Source of the DNA: an uncultured Eubacterium sp.
GTDB lineage: Bacteria; Bacillota; Clostridia; Oscillospirales; Acutalibacteraceae
Direction of reading: 5' to 3'
DNA: 64,000 nucleotides
Assembly (NCBI GenBank): GCA_905234495.1
Contig: CAJOHE010000001.1
Span: 162,301 to 226,300 of the forward strand
A program made the translations under genes and the position numbers. This document shows, in pieces, positions 44,642 to 53,449 of the stretch (position 1 is its first letter; every line of letters begins with the position of its first letter). Under the pieces are notes generated by a model that was not told the DNA's origin, did not search any database, and saw only the letters and a program-made list of their open reading frames with translations.

Positions 44642-45478
44642 ATGCTGCCGATTATAGTTTCAGTAATTGTTTTTATAATATTATTCCTTGTTTTCTGCTA
44701 CTATGAAAACAACAAAATCGACGTGACAGACTACAAAATTATGTCGTCAAGTGCTGAAAAAAGTTTTAAAATAGTTCAGCTTTCGGACTTTCATTCGAAG
44801 GTGTTTTACAAGGCTGTTGACAGAGTCAGAGAAATGAAGCCCGATATCATCTGTATCACGGGCGATTATATCAACGACCGTGGGTCAAAAAAGGAACATA
44901 TGCTCGCGCTCGGCAAGAAGCTTCTTGAGATTGCGCCGGTTTACTACATCACGGGCAATCACGAGAGAAGGCTTGATAGCTTTGAAAGCCTTATGAAAGA
45001 GCTTGAGGATATCGGCTTTACCGTATTATTAAACGACACAGCCGATACGGAATTTTGTCGGATTTTAGGGCTTGACGAAAATCAGGCGGATTTCAAGGAT
45101 TATAAGGCGAGAAAAAAAGGAATTTTTGAATATAAGGATATGTCGCCGTATTTTGGAAAGCTTTCGGAATGCGACGGATTCAGGCTTGTTTTGTCGCACT
45201 TCCCCGAAAACTTTGAGGCGCTCAAAGAGATGAATTACAGTCAGTACGACTTTGACCTGCAACTTTCGGGACACGCCCACGGCGGGCAGTGGATATTCCC
45301 CGTTGCGGGGCCGCTCTTTGCGCCGGGTCAGGGCGTACTTCCAAAGTATGCGCGGGGCTCTTTCGGCGAGAGACCGAAGCTGATTGTGAGCAGAGGGCTT
45401 GGCAACAGCGAGTTTCCCCTTCGCATATTCAATCATCCGGAAATAGTTGTTATAGACGTTGAAAAGGTTGAGAATTAA
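44642..45478 (+). CDS. Membrane-anchored metallophosphoesterase (YkuE/YaeI-like)
   Basis: 278 aa with an N-terminal membrane helix (residues 1-20). The calcineurin-like metal motifs are in order: LSDFHSK (D, H), ITGDYIN (GD), ITGNHE (GNH), LVLSHFPE (H) and LSGHAHGGQW (GHxH). The YkuE/YaeI branch includes enzymes acting on UDP-sugar lipids or wall precursors; the substrate cannot be read here. The single-gene unit is convergent with the YgjP-like gene; their ends share a hairpin. Confidence 0.88.
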   Translation: MLPIIVSVIVFIILFLVFCYYENNKIDVTDYKIMSSSAEKSFKIVQLSDFHSKVFYKAVDRVREMKPDIICITGDYINDRGSKKEHMLALGKKLLEIAPVYYITGNHERRLDSFESLMKELEDIGFTVLLNDTADTEFCRILGLDENQADFKDYKARKKGIFEYKDMSPYFGKLSECDGFRLVLSHFPENFEALKEMNYSQYDFDLQLSGHAHGGQWIFPVAGPLFAPGQGVLPKYARGSFGERPKLIVSRGLGNSEFPLRIFNHPEIVVIDVEKVEN

Positions 45479-45500
45479 TCTCAACCTTTTAACATTTTTT
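45462..45500 (+). terminator. Hairpin shared by two convergent genes, inside both coding ends
   Basis: AAAAGGTTGAGA (45462-45473) and TCTCAACCTTTT (45479-45490) form a perfect 12-bp stem with loop ATTAA, followed by AACATTTTTT on the plus strand. The stop codon of the metallophosphoesterase is in the loop, and the last codons of the YgjP-like gene form the other arm. Confidence 0.82.
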
Positions 45501-45990
45501 CACGCTTTTTGTAATCGGGCAGATACTTTTCTACAAGCTTATAAAAATCCCTCGAGTGGTTGTGGTGCCTGATATGGGCAAGCTCATGAACCACGACGTA
45601 ATCTATAGCCTCGTCGGGATAGTTTATAAGAAAGCAGGAAAAGCAGAGCGAGTTTTTCGCATTACACGAGCCGAAGCGCTTTTTTGCACGGGTGATTTTC
45701 ACACCCGTCGGCTCAAGCCCCATAAGCTTTGAATAGTATTCTACTTTCTGCGGAATTATCTCTTTTGCACGGCTTACAAATCCCCTTATTTCATCCTCGG
45801 AAAACGCAGTTTTTTCAAGCTGTTTCATCTTCTGCGATGTGGCTTTTTCAAGCCACTTTTCGTTTTTACGCACGAAATCGTTTATCGTCTTTTCGGACGT
45901 GCCGTATGGGGCTCTTACTACTGCGTTGAGGTCGTCGTTTACCGTGAGCGAAAGAGTTTTTCTGCGCGATTTTATAACGATAATATCCAT
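45481..45990 (-). CDS. YgjP-like M48-type metallopeptidase (DUF45)
   Basis: 169 aa. VVHELAHIRHHNHSRDFYKLVEKYLPDY is the YgjP/WLM signature with the HExxH-type zinc site HELAH and a third His. RFGSCNAKNSLCFSCFL is the preceding strand typical of the family. Some relatives (SprT/WSS1) act in DNA-protein crosslink repair; for this branch the substrate is unknown. The gene lies 1 nt beyond the tex stop and is probably cotranscribed with it. Confidence 0.88.
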   Translation of the reverse strand: MDIIVIKSRRKTLSLTVNDDLNAVVRAPYGTSEKTINDFVRKNEKWLEKATSQKMKQLEKTAFSEDEIRGFVSRAKEIIPQKVEYYSKLMGLEPTGVKITRAKKRFGSCNAKNSLCFSCFLINYPDEAIDYVVVHELAHIRHHNHSRDFYKLVEKYLPDYKKREKMLKG

Positions 45991-45991
45991 A

Positions 45992-48139
45992 TTATTCCTT
46001 CGGCTTTTTCATAGTCAGACCGATTCTTTTTCTTGCAACGTCGACACTCAGCACCCATACTGTTACTATGTCGCCGACTTTGAGAACGTCGTTCGGATGC
46101 TTGATGAACTTGTTTGTAATCTGCGAGATGTGAACAAGTCCGTCCTGATGAACGCCGATGTCGACAAACGCTCCGAAGTCGATAACGTTTCTGACAGTAC
46201 CCTTAAGTTCCATTCCGGGTTTAAGGTCTTCAATTCCCATAACGTCGGTACGAAGAAGCGGTGCGGGAAGCTCGTCACGCGGGTCGCGACCGGGCTTTAC
46301 AAGCTCTTCAACTATGTCGACGAGCGTTGGCTCGCCTATTTCAAGCTTGGCGGCAAGTGCTGACGTGCCGACGGTTTTGAGATACGTTTTAACCTGTGCA
46401 ACGTTACCCTGCTTTACGTCGTCGTCATCAAGTCCGCAGATTGAAAGAAGCTTTTCCGCCGCGTCGTAGCTTTCGGGATGAACGGCGGTATTGTCGAGAA
46501 CGTTTGAGCCGTCACTGACTCTGAGGAAGCCCGCGCACTGTTCAAAGGCTTTAGGCCCGAGCTTTGACACTTTTTTAAGCTGCGAGCGCGAGGTGAAACG
46601 TCCGTTTTCCTGACGGTATTTTACGATGTTATTCGCAACCGCAGACGTTACGCCCGCAACCCTGTTGAGAAGCTGCACGGAAGCCGTATTGAGGTCAACG
46701 CCTACCGAGTTTACACAGTCCTCTACAACTCCGTCAAGCGCGCCTTCAAGCTGCGCCTGGGGCATATCGTGCTGGTACTGACCGACGCCGATTGCCTTGG
46801 GCTCGATTTTTACAAGCTCTGCAAGCGGGTCCTGAAGTCTTCTTGCGATTGATACGGCGCTTCTGAGGGATACGTCGTAATCGGGGAATTCCTCTGCTGC
46901 AAGCTTTGAAGCGGAATAAACCGAAGCGCCCGCCTCACTTACAACCATATAGGTGATGCCGCAGTCAAGTTCCTTTATAACCTCTGCTGCGAACACCTCG
47001 GTCTCGTGAGAAGCGGTACCGTTGCCGATTGAGAACATCTGAACGTTGTGCTTTTTAACGAGGTTTTTGATTATCTTCTTTGCCTCTTCAACCTTGTTGT
47101 GGGGCGGCACGGGATAGATTACGCCCGTGTCGAGCACCTTGCCCGTTCCGTCGACAACCGCAACCTTGCAACCCGTTCTGTAGCCCGGGTCAAGACCGAG
47201 CGTGATTTTATCCTTAACGGGCGGCTGCATAAGAAGCTGCCTTGTGTTCTTTGCAAACACTTCTATTGCACTTGCGTCGGCAACCTCGGTGAGCTCGTTT
47301 CTGATTTCCCTTTCTATTGACGGGAAAATAAGCCTTGAATAAGAGTCCTCGATTGCCTCGCGAACGCAGTCGGTCGTGGGTGAATTATTCTGAATGTGAA
47401 GATTTGAGATAATTGAGATACCCGTGATTTTATCAAAGTCAACGGTTACTTTAAGGAAGCCTTCCTTCTCTCCCCTGTTGACCGCAAGAACACGGTGGGA
47501 CGCGATGCTCTTTACGGGCTCGCTGTATTCCCTGTACATATCGTAAACGCCGAGGTCTTCCTGAGTTCCCGTCACAACGAGGGTTGCATTTCTCTTGACG
47601 GAATAACGAAGCATCTTTCTGCCCGCTGGATCGTCCGAAACCATTTCTGCAATTATATCCTTTGCGCCCTGAATTGCTTCCTCAACGCTCGGAACCTCTT
47701 CGGTGATATAATCTGCTGCGAGCTCCTCGGGCGTTTTGCCGTGGGGTTCCTGAGCGTAGATTGCGTCGGCAAGTCCCTGCAAGCCCTTTTCCTTTGCAAC
47801 GGAAGCCCTCGTCTTGCGCTTTGGCTTGAACGGTCTGTATATATCCTCAAGCTCGGTGAGAGTTACCGCATTTTCAATAGACTTCATAAGCTCGTCGGTC
47901 ATATTGCCCTGCTCGGTAATCGTTGCGACAATCTTTTCCTTCTGCTCTTCCATATTGCGAAGGTAGGTCAGCCTGTCGCTCAGATTTCTGAGAAGCTGGT
48001 CGTCAAGTGAGCCCGTAGCCTCTTTACGGTATCTGGCAATAAAAGGAATCGTGTTGCCCTCGTCGATGAGCTTTACGGTGTTTTCAACCTGCCAAGGCTT
48101 GAGTTTGAATTCGTTTGTAAGCTGTAAAAGTATATCCAT
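45992..48139 (-). CDS. tex: Tex-family RNA-binding transcription accessory protein
   Basis: 715 aa. It has the N-terminal Tex helical domain (WQVENTVKLIDEGNTIPFIARYRKE, in part), a YqgF/RNase H-like domain with LGLDPGYRTGCKVAVVDGTG, helix-hairpin-helix motifs (NRVAGVTSAVANNIVKYR), and a C-terminal S1 RNA-binding domain (about 645-712, GTVRNVIDFGAFVDIGVHQDGLVH). The ATG at 48139 has AAGGGG upstream and is chosen over the further start at 48169. Confidence 0.95.
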   Translation of the reverse strand: MDILLQLTNEFKLKPWQVENTVKLIDEGNTIPFIARYRKEATGSLDDQLLRNLSDRLTYLRNMEEQKEKIVATITEQGNMTDELMKSIENAVTLTELEDIYRPFKPKRKTRASVAKEKGLQGLADAIYAQEPHGKTPEELAADYITEEVPSVEEAIQGAKDIIAEMVSDDPAGRKMLRYSVKRNATLVVTGTQEDLGVYDMYREYSEPVKSIASHRVLAVNRGEKEGFLKVTVDFDKITGISIISNLHIQNNSPTTDCVREAIEDSYSRLIFPSIEREIRNELTEVADASAIEVFAKNTRQLLMQPPVKDKITLGLDPGYRTGCKVAVVDGTGKVLDTGVIYPVPPHNKVEEAKKIIKNLVKKHNVQMFSIGNGTASHETEVFAAEVIKELDCGITYMVVSEAGASVYSASKLAAEEFPDYDVSLRSAVSIARRLQDPLAELVKIEPKAIGVGQYQHDMPQAQLEGALDGVVEDCVNSVGVDLNTASVQLLNRVAGVTSAVANNIVKYRQENGRFTSRSQLKKVSKLGPKAFEQCAGFLRVSDGSNVLDNTAVHPESYDAAEKLLSICGLDDDDVKQGNVAQVKTYLKTVGTSALAAKLEIGEPTLVDIVEELVKPGRDPRDELPAPLLRTDVMGIEDLKPGMELKGTVRNVIDFGAFVDIGVHQDGLVHISQITNKFIKHPNDVLKVGDIVTVWVLSVDVARKRIGLTMKKPKE

Positions 48140-48205
48140 AATTTGCCCCTTTGAAATTGATAATACCATTCTAACAGATTTGAGCCGAAATTTAAAGCAA
48201 AAATA

Positions 48206-48234
48206 TTGTAAATTAAATAATTATTTGCTATAAT
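48206..48234 (+). promoter_or_regulatory. Promoter of the Mbeg1-like hydrolase gene
   Basis: TTGTAA (48206-48211), 17-nt spacer, TATAAT (48229-48234), 30 nt before the start codon. The tex gene diverges on the other side. Confidence 0.68.
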
Positions 48235-48263
48235 ATTTAATCATTGTTAAAAGGGATGATTTT

Positions 48264-49427
48264 TTGGCAAACATTATTGATTACGTAAATAACTACGGGG
48301 ATAAGGGATTTGACGAGATTGAATTCAACGACGTTGACGCCCTTGTTTTTTCGCAGCTTGCGTACATTGATTTTACCGACGTTGTTGCAGATTTTGAAAG
48401 CGACGTCAGGGTTTCGCTTCACGAGGTAAGTCAGCAGTTTTTTGAAATACACAGCGACGAGGAAATCGAAAAGCAGTATTCCATAATCTACAAAGCGATT
48501 AACCTGATGAGGCAGCTTGCAAACACCAAGAGATATTCGGGCGTAAAGCTTCTGCGCTTTGTAAACAACGTTGACGATGAAATTGACAAGCAGTTTTCCG
48601 CTATCAATTTTTACGTTACCGACGACCTTGCGGTTATTGCTTACAAGGGCACGGACACAAGCATTACCGGCGTTAAGGAATCGGCGATGCTCAGCTATAT
48701 GTTCCCCGTTCCCGCACAGATTGAGGGGCTTTACTATCTTCAGGAAACCGCGCCGAGGACGAACAGGGATATAATCGTTTTAGGCCATTCAAAGGGCGGA
48801 AACCTTGCAACCTTTGCTGCGGTAAACTGTTCTAATTCATTAAAGAAGAAGATTAAATACGTCTATGAATTTGACGCACCCGGCTTTCCTAAAGATTTTA
48901 CCGAGAGATACGACTACGTTCAGTTTAAAGACAGCATCAAAAGCTTTATTCCCCAGAGGTCTGTTTTCGGCGTTATGCTCTATCATAACAACGACCTTAA
49001 AATCGTTAAGAGCCTTAACGAAAATATCAAGCAGCATCAGGCTGATTCATGGGTTATTGAGGATAAGGATTTCGTGCTCGAAAGCGAAACCGACGAGGTC
49101 AGCAAATTCATTGATACGTATATCAAGCAGGTAAGCCGTGATGTCGGTATGGAAGATATTGAGGAATCATTTGACGCCTTCTTTGAGGTTATGGAAGACC
49201 TCGGAATAGTCAACTATGAAGCGTTAAAAAACACGAGTATGACAACTTGGTTTAAAGCGCTCGGCGCTATCAAGGGAATAGGCTATGAAAAGAGAGAGGC
49301 GCTTTTCAATCTGATTAAAAACGCTTTCAAGGACTATCAGTCGCTCAAGAGCAAGGAAAAAGCCGAGCGCAAGGAAAAAGAGAAAGAAGAAAAGGAAAAA
49401 GAAAAGAAATCGAAAGACGATAAATAA
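48264..49427 (+). CDS. Mbeg1-like alpha/beta-hydrolase (DUF2974)
   Basis: 387 aa with a TTG start supported by AAGGGA seven bases upstream. The family pattern is present: an N-terminal NDVDALVFSQLAYIDF, AVIAYKGTDTSITGVKE (oxyanion side), nucleophile Ser in VLGHSKGGNLA, and EFDAPGF after it. The C-terminal tail is almost entirely Lys and Glu (about 365-387), probably a coiled or disordered segment. DUF2974 proteins are lipase-like hydrolases common in Clostridia and Streptococcus; the substrate is unknown. Cytoplasmic by sequence. Confidence 0.88.
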   Translation: MANIIDYVNNYGDKGFDEIEFNDVDALVFSQLAYIDFTDVVADFESDVRVSLHEVSQQFFEIHSDEEIEKQYSIIYKAINLMRQLANTKRYSGVKLLRFVNNVDDEIDKQFSAINFYVTDDLAVIAYKGTDTSITGVKESAMLSYMFPVPAQIEGLYYLQETAPRTNRDIIVLGHSKGGNLATFAAVNCSNSLKKKIKYVYEFDAPGFPKDFTERYDYVQFKDSIKSFIPQRSVFGVMLYHNNDLKIVKSLNENIKQHQADSWVIEDKDFVLESETDEVSKFIDTYIKQVSRDVGMEDIEESFDAFFEVMEDLGIVNYEALKNTSMTTWFKALGAIKGIGYEKREALFNLIKNAFKDYQSLKSKEKAERKEKEKEEKEKEKKSKDDK

Positions 49428-49429
49428 AA

Positions 49430-49453
49430 AAGAGAGGGTTTAAACCCTCTCTT
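49430..49453. terminator. Bidirectional terminator between convergent hydrolase and MFS genes
   Basis: AGAGAGGGTTT (49431-49441) directly joins AAACCCTCTCT (49442-49452), a perfect inverted repeat with A-rich sequence on the left and T-rich on the right. It serves the plus-strand gene ending at 49427 and the minus-strand gene ending at 49464. Confidence 0.85.
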
Positions 49454-49463
49454 CTCTTTTGTT

Positions 49464-50792
49464 TTATTCAAGTTCTTTTACAAGTTTGTCGTGGAATTCC
49501 GGCTGATTCTTTCTTACAATCGTTGCGGGAATGAAGCAGAACAGCATTACGCCTGCTGCGCCGAGGAAGAGTTCCATCGGGTAAACAATCTGCGATTCGT
49601 CAGTAACTCCCCTGTTTGACATATTGATTATGAACTGAGCAACAATCGGTCCGATAACCATCGGCACGAGAACGTACATAACCATACGGCAACCCTGGAA
49701 AAGACCTTCCTTGCCCTCGGGAATATAGTCGCGGTAGGACGCAGTGAAAAGTCCTGCCATAACAAGGCTTACACCTACGAGAAGTATTCCGCCGAAAACG
49801 AGAACGACGATAAGAGTTGTTTCATTCTTTCCGATTAAGAACTTCGACGCCCATACAACGATACTGCCGACGATACCCGCGCTAATTACGGGATAATAGA
49901 AATGCTTTTTGCCGTACTTATCCATAAGGGCGGATACTATAACCGAGCCGATTGCCGACACAACGCCGATAATCGCAATCGGGATGATATAATTCTTAAT
50001 CTTCATTGTGCCCTCAACGATGTTGAAAAGGTAGTTTACATATACCTGATAGCTTACAGCGGACACCATATTACCCGCAAGGCACCAGTAAAGCATCTTG
50101 TTTTCTTTTATAACCTTCGGCTGCAGAGAATATGTGAAATCCGAGAAAACAGAGTTTTCCTTATTCGGCTTAAGCCCTGCTTTATCCTTCATCAGAACAA
50201 GTCCTGCTGCGCCGCCCACGGTTGTAATCATACCGAGGATTACAAAAAACTTCTTCCACATTTCGGGGGTTGCGTTTTCGTTTGTAAGGCTGTCAAAACC
50301 GACGAATACTATTGCTATTGCAAAGAGGGGCATAACCGCTAAAACGGTATCTACCTTTGAACGGTTCGTGGTGTCCGAAACGTCGGTAATCCATGTGTTG
50401 AAAGCGGCATCGTTACTGATTGAGCCGATGACGGACATAAGGCAGTCCATCGCAACTACGAGAATAACGAGGGGCAGAATCTTATCCTTACTCGGTTTCA
50501 TCGGAACGAGGGCGAACATCGCAATCGTGAAGCCCCAGACGATGTAGCCGACAGAGATAAAGAGCTTTCTCTTACCCGTTCTGTCGCAAAGGGCGCCGCC
50601 GATGAGGGTTGCAAGAGTTGCAAACACCGCCGAAAATGCAACGAGAAGAGTTGTTGCATACGGCTCCCTTGTGATTTCATTTTGCATAAAACGTGAGAAA
50701 TACATATTTTCAACAACCCATGCAATCTGACCAATCAGACCGAAGAGGACTATTGACGTCCACGTTTTAAAACCTATACTTTTATTACTCAT
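49464..50792 (-). CDS. MFS transporter (sugar/cation symporter-like)
   Basis: About 442 aa with roughly 12 membrane helices. GGALCDRTGKRK is the MFS loop 2-3 signature (GxxxDRxGRR) and ALMDKYGKKH its repeat in the second half. WVVENMYFSRFMQNEI and the IGSISNDAAFNTWITD segment are typical of a Clostridial MFS family distantly related to GPH/SLC45 sugar porters. The substrate is not predictable; a sugar is a fair guess. The ATG at 50792 is used because the predicted transcription start lies at the upstream ATG (50804). Confidence 0.82.
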   Translation of the reverse strand: MSNKSIGFKTWTSIVLFGLIGQIAWVVENMYFSRFMQNEITREPYATTLLVAFSAVFATLATLIGGALCDRTGKRKLFISVGYIVWGFTIAMFALVPMKPSKDKILPLVILVVAMDCLMSVIGSISNDAAFNTWITDVSDTTNRSKVDTVLAVMPLFAIAIVFVGFDSLTNENATPEMWKKFFVILGMITTVGGAAGLVLMKDKAGLKPNKENSVFSDFTYSLQPKVIKENKMLYWCLAGNMVSAVSYQVYVNYLFNIVEGTMKIKNYIIPIAIIGVVSAIGSVIVSALMDKYGKKHFYYPVISAGIVGSIVVWASKFLIGKNETTLIVVLVFGGILLVGVSLVMAGLFTASYRDYIPEGKEGLFQGCRMVMYVLVPMVIGPIVAQFIINMSNRGVTDESQIVYPMELFLGAAGVMLFCFIPATIVRKNQPEFHDKLVKELE

Positions 50793-50808
50793 AATATCAC
50801 CCATATAA

Positions 50809-50836
50809 ATTGTAGCACTACCTGTGAATTTGTCAA
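50809..50836 (-). promoter_or_regulatory. Promoter of the MFS gene
   Basis: TTGACA (50836-50831) and TACAAT (50814-50809) with a 16-nt spacer on the minus strand. The start is near 50802, giving a very short leader with GGGTGA before the ATG at 50792. Confidence 0.7.
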
Positions 50837-50843
50837 TAGCTGT

Positions 50844-50874
50844 ATAAAAAGAAGAGAGCGCATATGCACTCTCT
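50844..50874 (-). terminator. Terminator of the radical SAM gene
   Basis: A near-perfect palindrome with arms AGAGAG (50853-50858) and CTCTCT (50869-50874) around GCATATGC; the single non-Watson-Crick pair is a G-U wobble on the minus-strand RNA. TTCTTTTTAT follows on that strand. It touches the stop codon at 50876. Confidence 0.75.
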
Positions 50875-50875
50875 T

Positions 50876-51487
50876 TTATCTTCCTCTTGCGTATGAACGC
50901 ACGACAAATTCCGCGCCGATGTCTTCGCAGACTTCTCTCGCCTTTTCAATCGCCTCGGGCGGTATTACGTCAACGACGGTCATTCTCACGCGCTTGCAGT
51001 ATTTCACGCAGTCCCTTGTGAAAGCGAGCATAGAATCATATGCCCTGCCCTTATAAATGTTGCGGGTAATGGCGTCGTATTTCTCGCTGTCGGGGAAATT
51101 GAGCGAAACGGAAATGCAGTCGAAGACCTCGGAAAGCTCCTTTGCGGTAGGCCTTCCGTTGATGAGGTCGGAAAGTCCGTTTGTGTTTACCCTGAGATAG
51201 ATACCTGGGTTAATCTCTCTCAGATACTTCGCAGCCGCGATAAGTTTGTCAAAGGCGTTTGTGGGCTCGCCGTAGCCGCAGAAAACCGCTTTGTCGACCT
51301 TATCAAAGCCGTAGGCGTCTATCGCTTTTTTGATTTCTTCGATTGTGGGTTCCTCGTCGAACCAGAGGTTTTCGGCGCTGCCGACCGCGTCGCCCTTTGA
51401 ACGGATGCAAAAGGCGCAGTTGCAGGGGCATTTATTTGTGATGTTAATATATACGCCGCCGTCGAGCGTGTAAACAATATCTGCCAT
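50876..51487 (-). CDS. TatD-linked-type radical SAM protein
   Basis: 203 aa. GGVYINITNKCPCNCAFCIRSKGD carries the CxxxCxxC cluster motif near residue 19 (quoted in part), followed by VFCGYGEPT and RVNTNGLSDLINGR. This matches the TIGR04038-type radical SAM proteins that are often fused to or next to TatD nucleases. No TatD gene is adjacent here. The reaction is unknown. It starts 2 nt after the stop of the ECF gene, so they form one unit with pdxK. Confidence 0.8.
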   Translation of the reverse strand: MADIVYTLDGGVYINITNKCPCNCAFCIRSKGDAVGSAENLWFDEEPTIEEIKKAIDAYGFDKVDKAVFCGYGEPTNAFDKLIAAAKYLREINPGIYLRVNTNGLSDLINGRPTAKELSEVFDCISVSLNFPDSEKYDAITRNIYKGRAYDSMLAFTRDCVKYCKRVRMTVVDVIPPEAIEKAREVCEDIGAEFVVRSYARGR

Positions 51488-51489
51488 AG

Positions 51490-51999
51490 CTAATCCTTAT
51501 TAATAAATAGTTTCTGCTTTAATGAAGCCCTGTCCATAGCAGCAGCAAGAAGGACGAAGATTACGCAGCTTGCAAGCGCCTGAATAAGGTTTCCGGGGAT
51601 ATCCACAACCGCATAAGCCTTGTCAATCACAAGGTCTGCAAGGAAGTATCCCAGCACGGTTATGCCGCCGCCGAGCACCGAAAGCAGAGCGGTGAGCGGG
51701 GTTAAAATCTTTTCGCTTTTTTTGCACACGAGTACAAAAGGAAGCGCTATCAGAATTTTGATAAAAAACGTTGCAACGGCATAATTCATAAAGCCGTAGG
51801 TTATGTCCGCAAGGGTTTCGCCTATCGCCGCTGCAAGAAGCGCGGGAAAGCCGCCGAGCGAAGCCGCGCAGATGTAGACAAGCGCGTCGCCGAAATGAAC
51901 GTATCCCGATGCGACGGGAACGGAAACAAAGCGGGTCAAAACAAATATCATAGCCGTATACATAGCCGCGGCTGTTATTTTCTTTATATTACTGTTCAT
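51490..51999 (-). CDS. ECF transporter S component, probably for a B6-type vitamin
   Basis: 169 aa, about six membrane helices. The FGDALVYICAASLGGFPALLAAAIGETLADI region and the AlaxxxAla-type helix 1 (ITAAAMYTAMIFVLTR) fit ECF substrate-binding S components (segments partly quoted). It overlaps pyridoxamine kinase by 11 nt, which suggests pyridoxine or pyridoxal (PdxU-like), or hydroxymethylpyrimidine, as ligand. The energising EcfA/A'/T genes are not in the window. The frame is open far upstream, but the ATG at 51999 starts the first hydrophobic domain properly. Confidence 0.82.
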   Translation of the reverse strand: MNSNIKKITAAAMYTAMIFVLTRFVSVPVASGYVHFGDALVYICAASLGGFPALLAAAIGETLADITYGFMNYAVATFFIKILIALPFVLVCKKSEKILTPLTALLSVLGGGITVLGYFLADLVIDKAYAVVDIPGNLIQALASCVIFVLLAAAMDRASLKQKLFINKD

Positions 52000-52810
52000 A
52001 TTTCTCACATCCTTCAATAAGCATTTTAATATGCTTTTCAAAAGAAACGCCGTCGTTTGGAGATGCGGAATCGGTTGACTCAACTGCCTTTTCAATAAAA
52101 GCGGTCGCAAGCTCGGTACTCTCGCAGAGAGGCATACCCTTTGTGAGCCCTGCGCAGATTACAGACGAGAGGATATCGCCCGTGCCGCTGTAGTAGCTGC
52201 CGTGCTTTTTTGCGGTGATAATCTTCACGTCGTCGCCCTCAAAGACGATATTTGAAATCTCATCGCAGCTGATGAAACCCGATGCAACAATTCTTTTAAT
52301 ACCCTTGTCAATGAGCATTTTGCCGTAGCTCATAATGTCATTTAAATAGGTTGAAAAAGGCATACCGGCAATAACCGCAAGCTCTGCGATGTTCGGCGTG
52401 ATAACGTCCGCCTTATAGCAAAGCTCAATAATCTTTTTACACATATTCTCGTCGTAGCCGTCGTAGAGCTTTCCGTTGTCAGCCATAATGGGGTCAACGA
52501 CAAGAAGAGTATTCTCTGTTTTAAATTCGCCGATGAAATCGCTTATAATATCGAGCTGCTTTTCGTCGGTAACAAAGCCGGTCAGAATAGAGTCAAACGA
52601 AGCGCCGAGCTTTTTCCACTCGTCATAAAACGGTTTCATATCCCCGGTCAGGGATACGGCTTTGTAGCTGTCGTAGGCGGTCTGATTTGACAAAACGGCA
52701 GTAAGAAGCGGATGCACCTCAACGCCCATAGCGGAAATAATCGGCAGAGCCGCCGTAAGCGAACATTTGCCAAATCCCGAAAGGTCGTTTATAACTGCGC
52801 ATTTTTTCAT
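51989..52810 (-). CDS. pdxK: Pyridoxamine/pyridoxal kinase
   Basis: Ribokinase-fold vitamin B6 kinase. The N-terminal INDLSGFGKCSLTAALPIISAMGVEV and LLTAVLSNQTAY are characteristic (quoted in part), VVDPIMADNGKLYDGY is the B6-kinase lid region, and GTGDILSS holds the catalytic Asp. 273 aa is typical. The start has AGGTGATATT. With the overlapping ECF S component it forms a vitamin B6 salvage pair. Confidence 0.9.
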   Translation of the reverse strand: MKKCAVINDLSGFGKCSLTAALPIISAMGVEVHPLLTAVLSNQTAYDSYKAVSLTGDMKPFYDEWKKLGASFDSILTGFVTDEKQLDIISDFIGEFKTENTLLVVDPIMADNGKLYDGYDENMCKKIIELCYKADVITPNIAELAVIAGMPFSTYLNDIMSYGKMLIDKGIKRIVASGFISCDEISNIVFEGDDVKIITAKKHGSYYSGTGDILSSVICAGLTKGMPLCESTELATAFIEKAVESTDSASPNDGVSFEKHIKMLIEGCEKYEQ

Positions 52811-52997
52811 AATATCACCTGCCCGACTAATATATTACTTAATATCATAACAAATAAAACAGAAAAGTAAACAATTTTTTTAAAAGTGAGACAAAAATAA
52901 TTTCAGAGGTTGACAATTATTATCTTTGAAAAAGTCAATATTTTAGGGAATTTTTGTTCTAATAGTCCAGATATAAGGACTAAGAGCGGCAGGCATA

Positions 52998-53025
52998 TTG
53001 AATAGTTAAAAACCATATGTATAAT
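52998..53025 (+). promoter_or_regulatory. Promoter of the small membrane protein gene
   Basis: TTGAAT (52998-53003), 16-nt spacer, TATAAT (53020-53025). The start near 53032 leaves about 27 nt containing ACGGAGG before the ATG at 53059. Confidence 0.68.
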
Positions 53026-53058
53026 AAAGGTGTAATCAATTTTACGGAGGTTTTAACT

Positions 53059-53376
53059 ATGAAAAAGCAAACAAAAAAATTCACAACGGGACTTATCATT
53101 TCAGCGGTTACTCTCGCGGTCGGCTACGCGATTACAATGCTTTCATTCAATATTTTCGGTGAACTCACGATAAATCAGATGAGAGCGGTTTTCGCAGCGG
53201 ACATCATCGCATTTCTTCTTGTGGGTGCGTTCGCCTACTTTCGCCTTGAGAGCAAAAGAAACGAGGAAAGAAAGCAGAGAGAATTCGAAGAAAGACACAG
53301 AAGAAGAATTGAAAGAAGCGTGAGAGAAAACGAGGAAATCAAAAGAATTATTTTTCAGGCAAATAAGGTAGCATAA
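53059..53376 (+). CDS. Small two-helix membrane protein with basic coiled-coil tail
   Basis: 105 aa, not recognised as a named family. Two membrane helices (about 9-30 and 37-58, the second ending FAYFRL) are followed by a highly charged tail rich in Arg, Glu and Lys (about 62-100), probably a cytoplasmic coiled coil. ATG 53059 has ACGGAGG eight bases upstream and is far better than the in-frame start at 53017, which lies before the predicted promoter. It stands alone between its own promoter and terminator. Confidence 0.78.
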   Translation: MKKQTKKFTTGLIISAVTLAVGYAITMLSFNIFGELTINQMRAVFAADIIAFLLVGAFAYFRLESKRNEERKQREFEERHRRRIERSVRENEEIKRIIFQANKVA

Positions 53377-53398
53377 TCAGACAGAATTTGTTATAATG

Positions 53399-53430
53399 GG
53401 GGTTGAGTAATCAACCCCTGTTTTTATTTG
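53399..53430 (+). terminator. Terminator after the small membrane protein gene
   Basis: GGGGTTGA (53399-53406) and TCAACCCC (53411-53418) form a perfect 8-bp stem with loop GTAA, followed by TGTTTTTATTT. The MATE gene starts about 20 nt downstream, so it is served by readthrough or by an unseen promoter. Confidence 0.85.
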
Positions 53431-53449
53431 GAAGGACTTGCGAAAGCAA

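Noticed and set aside
50098..50547. Plus-strand frame opposite the MFS gene
   Set aside because: It is a shadow of a strongly supported membrane transporter frame with clear MFS motifs.
52905..52945. TTGACA at 52910-52915 as the promoter of the small membrane protein
   Set aside because: No acceptable -10 lies 15-19 nt downstream; TTGAAT/TATAAT at 52998-53025 is better placed.
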